Origin: Streptomyces caniscabiei
Lineage (GTDB): Bacteria > Actinomycetota > Actinomycetes > Streptomycetales > Streptomycetaceae
NCBI RefSeq assembly: GCF_014930365.1
Contig: NZ_JABXWI010000002.1
Location: 729,841-793,840, forward strand
Length of the DNA stretch: 64,000 bases
Reading direction: 5' to 3'
This document shows, piece by piece, positions 42,008-50,233 of the stretch (within the stretch, counting starts at the first letter, position 1; the number at the start of each line of letters is the position of its first letter). Below the pieces are notes generated by a model that had not been told where the DNA came from, made no database searches, and was given only the letters and a program-made list of their open reading frames with translations. Position numbers and translations under genes: made by a program.

Positions 42008-43293
42008 CGGCGACTCCCGCCCACGGCGGCCCGCTCCTCGTCCTCATCCTCGTACGGTTCCTCCTCGATGTCCTCCCCGGCGTCGTCCTCGGCCTCGGGG
42101 ACGTCCTCGTACTCGCCCTCGGGTACCTCGTCCGGGTCCTCCAGGTCGCCTTCCTCGTCCTCGTCGGCGTACTCTTCGCCCTCGTCGGCGGCCTCGGCCT
42201 CGTCGTCCGGCTCGTCGGAGTCGACCGGCTCCTCGTCCGGCTCGTCCTCCTCCTCGTACTCGCCCTCGGCCTCGTCGTCCTCCGGTGCCTCGTCCTCCGG
42301 TGCCTCGTCCTCCGGTGCCTCGTCCTCCGGTGCCTCGTCCTCGGACAGCTCGCCCTCGGCCTCGTCGTCCCGCTCCTCGTCCTCCCGCTCCTCCTCGGCG
42401 AGGGCGTCCTCGTGGCTGACGACGACCTCGCCGTCGCGGATCTCACCGCGCCAGCCGTCCTCGGCCTCGCCCCTGAGCGTGATGAAGCGGGCGAAGTTCT
42501 TGAGATCGAGCCGGGCCCGGCGGCCCTGGGCGCGCCAGATGTTGCCGGTCTTCTCGAACAGGCCCTTCGGGTAGTACTCGATGACGAGCAGCACCCGGGT
42601 GAGGTCGTCGGCGAGGGCGTGGAAGGTGACAGCTCCCTTGGTGGTGCCCTTGGCTCCCTCGGACGTCCAGGTGATCCGCTGGTCGGGCACCTGCTCGGTG
42701 GTGTGGGCCTTCCAGCTCCGGTTGGACCAGAAGACCTTCATCTGCCAGTCCGAGTGGGTGTCGTCGGCCTGGTTGGCGCTCTTCACGCCCTTGGCGAAGG
42801 TGCTGAAGCTCTGGAACTGGGTCCACTGGTCGTACGCGGTCCGCACCGGCACCCCGACGTCGACGGACTCCATGATCACGGTGGGCTTGTTGCCCGAGCC
42901 GCCCTTGCGTTTGCCCTTGCCGCCGCCGAGGTTCTTGAGCGCGCCGAGCACGTTGTCCTTGGCCCGGCCGGCGCCCACCTCCAGGGCGGTGCGCAGCGGC
43001 CCCTTGCCCTCGGCGAGCTTGCGGCCGCCGTCGAGGGCCAGCTTGGCGAAGCCGGGGCTGTTGCCCTCGGCGATGTCGTTGAGCTTGCCGGTCGTCTCGC
43101 CGAGTTTGCGGCCCGCGCCGACGAGCAGCCGCTGGGCCTGCGCGGCCAGGTACTCCCGCGCCTCGGCCTTGAGATGGTCGACCGCTTCGCTGTGGGCGAC
43201 GTCGGCGAGCGGGTTGCTGCTCGTCGCGTCCTTCGCCCGGTCCGCGGCCCCGCCGGTCGCACGGCCGGCCGTCGATCCGAGGGTCTCAGTCAT
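42004..43293 (-). CDS. gvpZ: gas vesicle-associated GvpZ: SRPBCC domain with acidic tail
   Basis: 429 residues. After a helical N-terminus comes a SRPBCC/START-like lipid-binding domain at about residues 140-290 (VIMESVDVGVPVRTAYDQW, VLLVIEYYPKGLFEKTG). The last 130 residues are extremely acidic, with EDEAP repeated four times, encoded by a 15-bp tandem repeat. From memory, Streptomyces clusters have this gene as gvpZ beside gvpY. The role is unproven; a membrane or shell interaction through the SRPBCC pocket is possible. The basic GvpY tail is the natural partner. The ATG overlaps the gvpY stop by 8 bases. Confidence 0.82.
   Translation of the reverse strand: MTETLGSTAGRATGGAADRAKDATSSNPLADVAHSEAVDHLKAEAREYLAAQAQRLLVGAGRKLGETTGKLNDIAEGNSPGFAKLALDGGRKLAEGKGPLRTALEVGAGRAKDNVLGALKNLGGGKGKRKGGSGNKPTVIMESVDVGVPVRTAYDQWTQFQSFSTFAKGVKSANQADDTHSDWQMKVFWSNRSWKAHTTEQVPDQRITWTSEGAKGTTKGAVTFHALADDLTRVLLVIEYYPKGLFEKTGNIWRAQGRRARLDLKNFARFITLRGEAEDGWRGEIRDGEVVVSHEDALAEEEREDEERDDEAEGELSEDEAPEDEAPEDEAPEDEAPEDDEAEGEYEEEDEPDEEPVDSDEPDDEAEAADEGEEYADEDEEGDLEDPDEVPEGEYEDVPEAEDDAGEDIEEEPYEDEDEERAAVGGSRR
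42281..42340. repeat. four 15-bp tandem repeats in gvpZ
   Basis: TCCGGTGCCTCGTCC repeated four times (42281, 42296, 42311, 42326). In frame, each unit encodes EDEAP on the minus strand. The unit length is a multiple of three, so copy-number change would keep the frame. Confidence 0.85.
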
Positions 43294-43864
43294 CGCCGCC
43301 GCCTCCCTTCGTGGTCGACCGCGTGGCCTTGCGCGCGGTCTTCCTGGCCGGCGCGGTCTTCTTCGCCGAAGCCGTCTTCTTCGCCGGGGCGGTCTTCCTG
43401 GCCGCCGTCTTCTTCGCCGGGGCGGTCTTCTTGGCCGGGGCCTTCTTCGCCGCCTGCCCGCGCGTCGACCGCCGCGGCTCCTCGGACGCGTCGTGGCCGG
43501 ACTCCGGCTCCTCGTCCTCGTCGCGCCCCGGCACCTCCGGTGTCACCCCGGCGAGCCGGTCGCGCACCTGCGAGGTACGCCCGTGCAGCCGCCCGGCGAG
43601 CCCTTCGATCTGCCGCTCCACCAGCGCTCCGGTGGCCGCCTTGCCCGCGCCCCGCAGGTCCTCGCGGAGCTGGTCCCCCAACTCCTTGAACTGCGGGTTG
43701 TTCTGCAGTTGCTGCGACACCAGGTCGGCGAGCGCGCGGGGGCTCAGGTGCATCCGCTTGCCGGCCACCATGGTGCCGACGGCGAACGCCAGTTTCATCT
43801 TCTTGGTACGTCCGAGGACGTACCCGGCCCCTACGGCGAGGCCCAGTCCTATGCGATTCATCAT
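43286..43864 (-). CDS. gvpY: gas vesicle-associated GvpY with histone-like tail
   Basis: 192 residues. A short N-terminal hydrophobic segment (GLGLAVGAGYVLGRTKK) and a helical middle are followed by about 50 residues of AKKTAP-type Lys/Ala/Pro repeats, like the tail of histone H1 or bacterial Hc1-like proteins. The tail is strongly basic. GvpZ, encoded directly after it with an 8-base overlap, has an equally acidic tail, so an electrostatic complex is likely. Alternatively the tail binds nucleic acid. From memory this gene is gvpY in Streptomyces clusters. Confidence 0.82.
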   Translation of the reverse strand: MMNRIGLGLAVGAGYVLGRTKKMKLAFAVGTMVAGKRMHLSPRALADLVSQQLQNNPQFKELGDQLREDLRGAGKAATGALVERQIEGLAGRLHGRTSQVRDRLAGVTPEVPGRDEDEEPESGHDASEEPRRSTRGQAAKKAPAKKTAPAKKTAARKTAPAKKTASAKKTAPARKTARKATRSTTKGGGGDD

Positions 43865-44121
43865 GCCGTCCCGTTGCCGGTTCCTGTGCTTCTCTGCGTG
43901 CTGATCTCCAGCCGGTCGAGAAGCTCGTCCTCCAGGCGGTCGAACTCCTCCTCATCGATCTCGCCCGCTTCGAGCCGCTGCTCGAGGCGGGCGAGTTCGG
44001 CGCGGACGGCCGCCGGGTCGTAGTACTGGCGCTCGGCCTCGGTGAGTACCTGTCTCACCGTCCAGAGGCTGCCGCGTACCGGTGCGAACGGCAGCAGCAG
44101 CACCTCGGTGATCAGTCCCAT
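43861..44121 (-). CDS. gvpG: gas vesicle protein GvpG
   Basis: 86 residues: LITEVLLLPFAPVRGSLWTV at the N-terminus, then a charged helix (ELARLEQRLEAGEIDEEEF) and a short tail. This is typical GvpG, a small assembly protein. The stop overlaps the gvpY start by 4 bases, and gvpF ends 31 bases upstream. Confidence 0.9.
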   Translation of the reverse strand: MGLITEVLLLPFAPVRGSLWTVRQVLTEAERQYYDPAAVRAELARLEQRLEAGEIDEEEFDRLEDELLDRLEISTQRSTGTGNGTA

Positions 44122-44152
44122 GCACTCGCCTCCTCGGCCGTCATGTGCTGTG

Positions 44153-44902
44153 TCAGTGCGTCGTCTCGGCGGGCTGCGCGGGCCCCGGCTCGACGAAGCT
44201 GTACGGGGGCAGCGGTCCGTTCACCCGCACCTCGATGTGCGGATGGCTCTTGCGGACCGCGTCCACGGCTTCGAGGAAGCCCGCGGCCGACTGCCGGTCC
44301 ACGAGGAACGACAGATTGGCCAGCCAGCCGGTCGACTCGGGGCCCGCGCTGACGGCCTCGGCGGCCGGCTCCAGCGCCTGCCGCAACTCCGTCGCGTCGT
44401 CGGCCTCCCGGGCCTGCACGGCGGCGACGACCATCTCGCCGAGCCGCAGCCGGTCCTCGTAAGTGCCGCCGCCCGCCTGCCGGTTGGCCTCGGTCATGGC
44501 CCGCAGCTCGGGGTTCTCCCCCATCACGCGGTGCAGCACGGCCTCTTCGTCGTGGCTGGCCTTCACGTTGTACTCGACCTTGCCGTCGAGGGCGCCGAGC
44601 CGTTCCCTGTAGTGCTCCGCGCGTTCCGCGAGCACCCCGGTGACGGACGCGTCGTCGGGGGCGACGCTGCCGAACCGCATGGGCAGCAGCGGGCCGCCCG
44701 CGCCCGCCTCGCTCAGGACGTTCTGGTGGGCGAGCAGGTCCTTGCGCTTGGGGCGCAGCCCCTCGGGGGCCTCACTGACGATCGCCGCCAGCTCTCCCTC
44801 CTTGAGGATGCGCACCGGGCGGGCGGGGTCGCCCACCCCGCCCATGCCCTCGGGGAGGCCGGGGTGCGAGCCGGCGGTGATGCCGTAGACGTACGTGCTC
44901 AC
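44153..44902 (-). CDS. gvpF: gas vesicle protein GvpF
   Basis: 249 residues. STYVYGITAGSHPG at the start, LAAIVSEAPEGLRPKRKDL, and LLPMRFGSVAPDD are GvpF/L hallmarks, as is the C-terminal NLSFLVDRQSAAGFLEAVD. GvpF binds the major shell protein GvpA at the gas-facing side in cyanobacteria. GTG at 44902 overlaps the gvpA stop as GTGA. Confidence 0.93.
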   Translation of the reverse strand: MSTYVYGITAGSHPGLPEGMGGVGDPARPVRILKEGELAAIVSEAPEGLRPKRKDLLAHQNVLSEAGAGGPLLPMRFGSVAPDDASVTGVLAERAEHYRERLGALDGKVEYNVKASHDEEAVLHRVMGENPELRAMTEANRQAGGGTYEDRLRLGEMVVAAVQAREADDATELRQALEPAAEAVSAGPESTGWLANLSFLVDRQSAAGFLEAVDAVRKSHPHIEVRVNGPLPPYSFVEPGPAQPAETTH

Positions 44903-45324
44903 TCCTGTTCCTCCTTCTTGCGCGAGCTCGTGGTCCTACGGGCGCGCGGGCGCGACTCGGACTGGCTCTCCTCGCGGGACTGCTTGAACGCGTCGGAGAT
45001 CGTCTCGGCGGCGCCGGACAGCGCCCCCTTGGACTTGCCGCGCGCGCCGGACTCCGTCATCTCACCGACGAGATCCGGCAGGCCGGGGTTCTTGCGCGGC
45101 CCGGCCTCCAGGTCGAGCCGGTTGCACGCCTCGGCGAAGCGCAGATAGGTGTCGACGCTGGCGACGACGACACGGACGTCGATCTTCAGGATCTCGATGC
45201 CGACCAGGGAGACTCGTATGAAGGCGTCGATGACGAGCCCCCTGTCGAGAATGAGTTCCAGGACGTCGTACAGGCCGCTGCTGCCGCCTCCGCCGCCGGA
45301 CTGCTGTGCCGGGACTACGGTCAT
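44899..45324 (-). CDS. gvpA: major gas vesicle protein GvpA
   Basis: 141 residues. The canonical GvpA core lies at residues about 15-75 (LYDVLELILDRGLVIDAFIR, ASVDTYLRFAEACNRLDL). It is amphipathic and forms the vesicle wall. The C-terminal 65 residues of charged Ser/Lys/Arg repeats are an extension that most GvpA proteins lack, as seen in actinobacterial forms. ATG at 45324 follows GGAGG by 10 bases. It heads the shell genes, after gvpO. Confidence 0.93.
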   Translation of the reverse strand: MTVVPAQQSGGGGGSSGLYDVLELILDRGLVIDAFIRVSLVGIEILKIDVRVVVASVDTYLRFAEACNRLDLEAGPRKNPGLPDLVGEMTESGARGKSKGALSGAAETISDAFKQSREESQSESRPRARRTTSSRKKEEQE

Positions 45325-45381
45325 GCCGGCCGATCCTCCTTCTCTGTGGATGCTGGGGGGATGGTGGGAACGGAAAGTCGT

Positions 45382-45750
45382 CTAACGGCGGTGCGGATCG
45401 GCCCGCCCGCGTTCGTAACGGCGGACGCGCCGATAGCCGGTGAGCTCGCCCCGCGGGTCGAGTTCCACCCGATAGCTCGCGAGCAGGCTCATCGTGTCGG
45501 GGACCCGGGCGATCTCCAGGACCTCGACCTCCAACGTCCAGCCGTCCTCGCTCTGCTCGAACGACGACACGGACTCGGGCGCCATGCCGGTCAGCTCGGC
45601 GAGCTGGGTCCGCGCATGACGCAGCACCTGCATGGGGCTGGGTCGCTCGTCCGCCGATTCCCTCACCTCTTCGGTTTCATCCGATTCGGGCTTAGATTCG
45701 TGCTTTTCGCGTGAATTCTGTGTTTTTGATGTGTTTGATGTGTTCGACAT
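45382..45750 (-). CDS. gvpO: gas vesicle protein GvpO
   Basis: 122 residues. The GvpO core is at about 40-110 (LRHARTQLAELTGMAPESVSSFEQSEDGWTLEV, then YRVELDPRGELTGYRRVRRY, shown in parts). GvpO is a small factor needed for vesicle formation in haloarchaea. The N-terminal 35 residues are rich in Asn, Ser, Thr and Glu. They are encoded by unusually AT-rich DNA with a 9-base repeat giving SNTSNTS. ATG at 45750 has GAGGTGG just upstream. It is the first gvp gene, 52 bases after the LigD-type polymerase stop. Confidence 0.87.
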   Translation of the reverse strand: MSNTSNTSKTQNSREKHESKPESDETEEVRESADERPSPMQVLRHARTQLAELTGMAPESVSSFEQSEDGWTLEVEVLEIARVPDTMSLLASYRVELDPRGELTGYRRVRRYERGRADPHRR

Positions 45751-45802
45751 GGCCACCTCGAACACCGAGTGGCCCCCCGGCCGTTGGCCAAACCTTTCGG
45801 TG

Positions 45803-46726
45803 TCAGCCGCGCAGCGCCGCGAGCCTGCGCCGCGCGGGGCCGAGCGCCCGGCCCCGGGCGGGCGCCCCCGCCCAGGGATCGGTGCGGGCCTGGTCGACGG
45901 CGTCCGCCAGGGTCCAGCGGCGGGCGTCGACGGCGGGGTCGTCGAGCTGTTCCCAGGTCAGAGGCGTGGCCACGGGCGCCCCGGGGCGGGCGCGCACGGT
46001 GTAGGGGGCGACGGCGGTCTGGGCGTAGGCGTTGCGCTGGATGTCGAGGTACAGCCGGTCGCCCCGGTCCTTCTTGCGCGGCTCGACGGTGAGCCGCTCG
46101 GGACGGGCGCGGACGAGTTCCTCGGCGATCTCCCGGGCGAAGCCGCGCACCGAGTCGAAGTCGTCGTGCCCGTTCAGCGGTACGACGACATGGACGCCCC
46201 TGGAGCCGGTGGTCATCGGCACGGACGGCAGTTTCAGCCGGTCGAGCAGGTCCCGTACGTCCCGGGCCGCCTCCCGGACCTGGGCGAAGTCGTCCACCGC
46301 CGGGTCGAGGTCGAGGACCAGCCGGTCGGGCCGGTCGACGTCGCCGGTCCGGGAGAGCCAGCGGTGCAGGGTGAGACAGGCCTGGTCGGCGAGGTGGACG
46401 AGGGTGGCGGCGTCGTCGCAGACCGGGTGGAGGACCGTGCCGCCCTCCTTGCGCACCTCGACGCGCTCGATCCACTCCGGGTAGTGCTCGGGGGTGTTCT
46501 TCTGCATGAACATGGGCCCGTCGAGCCCGTCGGGGTGCCGTTCCAGCATCAGCGGGCGCCCGCGCAGATGCGGCAGCATGAACGGCGCGACGGCCCGGTG
46601 GTAGGCGACGAGGTCGCCCTTGGTGTACTCCTTGCCGCCGTCGCCGTCCGCGGGGAACAGCACCTTGTCCGGCCGGTGGATCTCGACGGTACGGCGGCCG
46701 ACCCTCATCGTGTGCGTGTCCCCCAT
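45803..46726 (-). CDS. LigD-type polymerase domain protein
   Basis: 307 residues. Archaeo-eukaryotic primase-polymerase fold: EIHRPDKVLFP at the start, the metal-binding DLD in RLVLDLDPAVDD, TTGSRGVHVVVPL, and RLYLDIQRNAYAQTAVAPY. This is the stand-alone polymerase domain of the bacterial NHEJ ligase LigD, which adds NTPs or dNTPs at breaks. Neither Ku nor a ligase domain is adjacent. Streptomyces usually encode several such proteins. It lies in the same direction between transketolase and gvpO, so it may belong to a longer transcript. Confidence 0.88.
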   Translation of the reverse strand: MGDTHTMRVGRRTVEIHRPDKVLFPADGDGGKEYTKGDLVAYHRAVAPFMLPHLRGRPLMLERHPDGLDGPMFMQKNTPEHYPEWIERVEVRKEGGTVLHPVCDDAATLVHLADQACLTLHRWLSRTGDVDRPDRLVLDLDPAVDDFAQVREAARDVRDLLDRLKLPSVPMTTGSRGVHVVVPLNGHDDFDSVRGFAREIAEELVRARPERLTVEPRKKDRGDRLYLDIQRNAYAQTAVAPYTVRARPGAPVATPLTWEQLDDPAVDARRWTLADAVDQARTDPWAGAPARGRALGPARRRLAALRG

Positions 46727-46754
46727 CGCCTGCTCCTCTCCGGATCGCGATCGT

Positions 46755-46808
46755 TCAGGGCTCTCAGCGCGCTCAGGGCTTTCAGTGCGCTCAGGGCTTT
46801 CAGGGCGT
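46755..46808. repeat. three 18-bp tandem repeats at the transketolase 3' end
   Basis: TCAGGGCTTTCAGTGCGC-type units at 46755-46772, 46773-46790 and 46791-46808. The last unit covers the transketolase stop codon (46800-46802). The array may have created the current stop. Confidence 0.6.
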
Positions 46809-48647
46809 GATCGCGTGCTCCACCAGCAGCCGTCCGGCCACCGCGATCGCCTCCGCGTCGATGCCCGCCTCGCGCAGCTGCTCCTCGGGGGAGGCCGAGC
46901 CCGGCATCGTCCGGACCGCCAGGCGCACCAGGCGGGGCACCGGGCGGCCGTCGAGGAAGGCGTCGAGGACCGCGTCGCCGAGACCGCCCTCCTCGTGGTG
47001 GTCCTCGACGGTGAGGATGCAGCCGGTGCGTTCGGCGGCCTCCCGCAGGGTGCGGCGGTCGACGGGCTTGACCGAGTAGAGGTCGATCACCCGGACCTGG
47101 ATGCCCTCCCGGTCCAGTGCCTCGGCGGCCTTGAGGGCCTCGTGGACGGTGACCCCGGCCGCGACGACCGTCAGCCGGTCGGTGTCCGAGGCCCGCAGCA
47201 CCTTGCTGCCGCCGACCGGGAACTCCTCGGTCGGGCTGTAGAGGACGGGCGACGCGCCCCTGGACGTCCGCAGATAGCGGATGCCCTCCAGGCCGGCCAT
47301 GGTGCCGACGAGCTTGGCGGTCTGGTTGGCGTCGCACGGGTACAGCACGGTCGAGCCGTGCACCGAGCGCATCATCGCCAGGTCCTCCAGGCCCATCTGG
47401 GAGGGCCCGTCCTGGCCGATGGCGACTCCCGCGTGGGAGCCGACGAGGTTGATGCCGGCCCCGCTGACCGACGCCATGCGGACGAAGTCGTGGGCGCGGC
47501 TGAGGAACGCCGCGAAGGTGGCGGCGTACGGCACCCAGCCGCGCGCCGCGAGGCCCACCGAGGCGGCCACCAGCTGCTGTTCGGCGATGTAGCACTCGAA
47601 GTAGCGGTCGGGGTGCTCCTTGGCGAAGAACTCCGAGCGGGTGGAGTCGCCGACCTCGCCGTCGAGGGCGACGATGTCACCGCGGGCGGAGCCGAGCGCG
47701 GTGAGGGCCTGCCCGTAGGCGTCCCGGGTGGCGACCTCGTCACCGGTCTCGTGGCGCGGCAGTTCCAGGTGTCCGGTGCGTACGGCGTGCAGCATCCGGG
47801 CGGCAGGCGGCTGGCGGACCTCGACGCGGAGGTCGCGTACGCCGCCGAGTTCCGCGATCGCGTCGTCGGCGTCCTTGAGCGGCTTGCCGTGCAGGCCCTC
47901 GCGGTCCTCGACGGCCTCGACGCCCTTGCCCTTGAGGGTGCGGGCGAGGATCACGGTGGGCTGGCCCTTGGTGGACTCGGCCTCGCCGTAGGCCCGGTCG
48001 ACGGCGTCCACGTCGTGTCCGTCGATCTCGATGGTGTGCCAGCCGAAGGCCGCGAAGCGGCGGGCGTAGGCGTCCAGGTCGTGCCCGTGCCGGGTGGGCC
48101 CGCGCTGACCGAGCCGGTTGACGTCGACGATCGCCGTCAGATTGTCCAGATGCTCGTACGCGGCGTGCTCGGCGGCCTCCCACACCGAGCCCTCGGCCAG
48201 CTCGCTGTCGCCGCACAGCACCCACACCCGGTAGCCGGTGCGGTCCAGCCGCTTCCCGGCCAGGGCGATGCCGACGCCGACGGGCAGTCCCTGGCCGAGC
48301 GACCCGGTGGCCGTCTCCACCCACGGCAGCCGCCGCGGCGTGGGGTGCCCCTCCAGCCGGCTGCCCAGCTTCCGGTAGGTCATCAGCTCGGTCTCGCTGA
48401 TCGCGCCCGCCGCCTTGTACGCGGAGTACAGCAGCGGCGAGGCGTGTCCCTTGGACAGGACGAAGCGGTCGTTGCCCGGGTGCTGGGGCCGGTCGAAGTC
48501 GTACCGCAGGTGCCCCGCGAGGAGCACCGCCATCAGCTCGGCGGCCGACATGGACGACGTCGGATGCCCGGAGCCCGCGGCGTCCGAGACGCGCACGCTG
48601 TCGACCCTCAACTGCTGTGCCAGCTCGTTCATGTGACGGCTGTTCAT
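46800..48647 (-). CDS. tkt: transketolase
   Basis: 615 residues, somewhat shorter than housekeeping TktA proteins (about 660-700). TPP/Mg motif: VLCGDSELAEGSVWEAAEHA near residue 155, ending VDVNRLGQ. Further motifs are GSGHPTSSMSAAELM, ATGSLGQGLPVGVGIALAG and the Pyr-domain AEQQLVAASVGLA. The enzyme transfers two-carbon units in the pentose phosphate pathway. ATG at 48647 follows GGAGGAG and overlaps the NDH-2-like stop as ATGA. It is likely a secondary paralogue rather than the carbon-fixation/pentose main copy. Confidence 0.9.
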   Translation of the reverse strand: MNSRHMNELAQQLRVDSVRVSDAAGSGHPTSSMSAAELMAVLLAGHLRYDFDRPQHPGNDRFVLSKGHASPLLYSAYKAAGAISETELMTYRKLGSRLEGHPTPRRLPWVETATGSLGQGLPVGVGIALAGKRLDRTGYRVWVLCGDSELAEGSVWEAAEHAAYEHLDNLTAIVDVNRLGQRGPTRHGHDLDAYARRFAAFGWHTIEIDGHDVDAVDRAYGEAESTKGQPTVILARTLKGKGVEAVEDREGLHGKPLKDADDAIAELGGVRDLRVEVRQPPAARMLHAVRTGHLELPRHETGDEVATRDAYGQALTALGSARGDIVALDGEVGDSTRSEFFAKEHPDRYFECYIAEQQLVAASVGLAARGWVPYAATFAAFLSRAHDFVRMASVSGAGINLVGSHAGVAIGQDGPSQMGLEDLAMMRSVHGSTVLYPCDANQTAKLVGTMAGLEGIRYLRTSRGASPVLYSPTEEFPVGGSKVLRASDTDRLTVVAAGVTVHEALKAAEALDREGIQVRVIDLYSVKPVDRRTLREAAERTGCILTVEDHHEEGGLGDAVLDAFLDGRPVPRLVRLAVRTMPGSASPEEQLREAGIDAEAIAVAGRLLVEHAITP

Positions 48648-50065
48648 GACTCTCCTCCGGAACCCTCGGCGGGCTTTGGCGGGTCTTCGGACACCGTGCC
48701 GAGCTTGCGGCCCGGTGATGCGGTCGGCGGCTTCCCGGCGCCCGCCGTCGCCCTCTCCGGCGCGCCCGGCATCCTGGCCAGCTCCGGCGAGGCCGTGTCC
48801 AGGGGGACCGACCAGGACCGTACGAGGCCCAACTGGACGGCCTGGCGGGGCAGTACGGCGTCGAGGAGCCAGTCGGCGGCGACCCGGACGCGGTTGCCGG
48901 GCATGGCGGCGAGGTGATAGCCGCGGGTGACGGCTCCGGCGGCGAGGCCGGACAGCGGCACACCGAGCGGGTTGGCGGCGGCCTTGACCCCGCCGAGGTC
49001 CACGACGAAGCCGAGGTCGCTGTGGCGGTACGGCTCGGGCTCGCCCCGGCCGAGGGAGGCGGCGACGTTGTACGCGGCCACCTTGCCCTGCCGCCAGGCG
49101 TGTTGGGCGGTCATCGGGGTGTACTGGCCGGGCTTGGTGAGATCGGGCACGGCGGCCGCGTCGCCGCAGGCGAACACCCCGGGCCGGCCCGGCACCTGCA
49201 ACGTGGGCTCGACGAGCAGCCGGCCGCGTTCCATCGGCAGCCCGAGGGACTCGGCGAGCGGGTCGGGCCGTACGCCCACGCACCACACGAGGGTGCGGGT
49301 GTCGACGAACTCCCCGTCGCTCAGCAGCACTCCGTTCGGTGTGGCCTCCTTCACGGAGGTCCCCATCCGTACGTCGACGCCTCGCTGCCGCAGCACCTTG
49401 TCGGCGGTCCGCGACAGCTTCTCGTCCATCTCGGGCAGCACCCGGTCCGCGATGTCGAGCAGGATCCAGCGCGGCCGCATGCCCTCCCGCAACGGCTGCT
49501 TGCGGACCAGCGCGTCGGTGAACATCTGGCCGTGCGCGGCGACCTCGGTCCCGGTGTACCCGGCGCCGACCACCACGAAGGTGCACCGCGCGTCGCAGCT
49601 CTTGGGGTCCTCGCTGCCCGCGGCCAGCTCCACCTGCCGGGTGACGTGGTCCCTCAGGTACAGCGCCTCGGGCAGCCCCCGGAAGCCGTGGGCGTGCTCG
49701 GCGACGCCCGGGATGGGCAGCAGCTTGTTGACGCTGCCGGCGGCGAGGACCAGCCGGTCGTAGGTGAGGGTGCCGACGCCGCCCTCGGGGTCCGAATAGC
49801 GCACGGTGCGCTCGTCGAGGTCGATGTCGTCGGCCTCGCCCAGCACCAGCCGCACATGGGGCAGGGTGCCGGTGAGGGAGACGGTGACCCTGCGTGGTTC
49901 CAGGATGCCCGCGGCGACCTGGGGCAGCAGGGGGAGATACAGAAAGTAGTCGGTCGGGTTGAGCAGGGTGATGTCGGCCTTGTTCCGGGTCAGCCGCGCG
50001 AGGGTGCGGGCCGTCCGGTAGCCGGCGAAACCGGCACCGACGATCACGATGCGGGGTCGACTCAC
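48644..50065 (-). CDS. type II NADH dehydrogenase-like flavoprotein
   Basis: 473 residues. FAD-binding VIVGAGFAGYRTARTLARL at the N-terminus and the second Rossmann motif TFVVVGAGYTGTEVAAHG near residue 165 (NAD). The FAD pyrophosphate motif is VFACGDAAAVPD. It matches non-proton-pumping NDH-2 enzymes that pass electrons from NADH to quinone at the membrane. The C-terminal tail is Pro/Gly-rich. GTG at 50065 is the start. It leads an operon with transketolase. Confidence 0.87.
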   Translation of the reverse strand: MSRPRIVIVGAGFAGYRTARTLARLTRNKADITLLNPTDYFLYLPLLPQVAAGILEPRRVTVSLTGTLPHVRLVLGEADDIDLDERTVRYSDPEGGVGTLTYDRLVLAAGSVNKLLPIPGVAEHAHGFRGLPEALYLRDHVTRQVELAAGSEDPKSCDARCTFVVVGAGYTGTEVAAHGQMFTDALVRKQPLREGMRPRWILLDIADRVLPEMDEKLSRTADKVLRQRGVDVRMGTSVKEATPNGVLLSDGEFVDTRTLVWCVGVRPDPLAESLGLPMERGRLLVEPTLQVPGRPGVFACGDAAAVPDLTKPGQYTPMTAQHAWRQGKVAAYNVAASLGRGEPEPYRHSDLGFVVDLGGVKAAANPLGVPLSGLAAGAVTRGYHLAAMPGNRVRVAADWLLDAVLPRQAVQLGLVRSWSVPLDTASPELARMPGAPERATAGAGKPPTASPGRKLGTVSEDPPKPAEGSGGES

Positions 50066-50233
50066 GGTGCGCCTCCGGCGTGGTCGCGTGCGTACGAACC
50101 TTCCGCGTCCCCCTGGTCAACGGGCCCAAACCGGCGGGTCACCCGATCGTGCGCGGGTTTCCGCCGTGATCCCCGGGTACTCGGACCACGTCCCGGTCCC
50201 GCCCCGATCGCACCTGTCGCGGAGGTAGTCCCC

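Noticed and set aside
42281..42340. Possible CRISPR-like array
   Set aside because: The units are 15 bp with no spacers and are in frame inside gvpZ.
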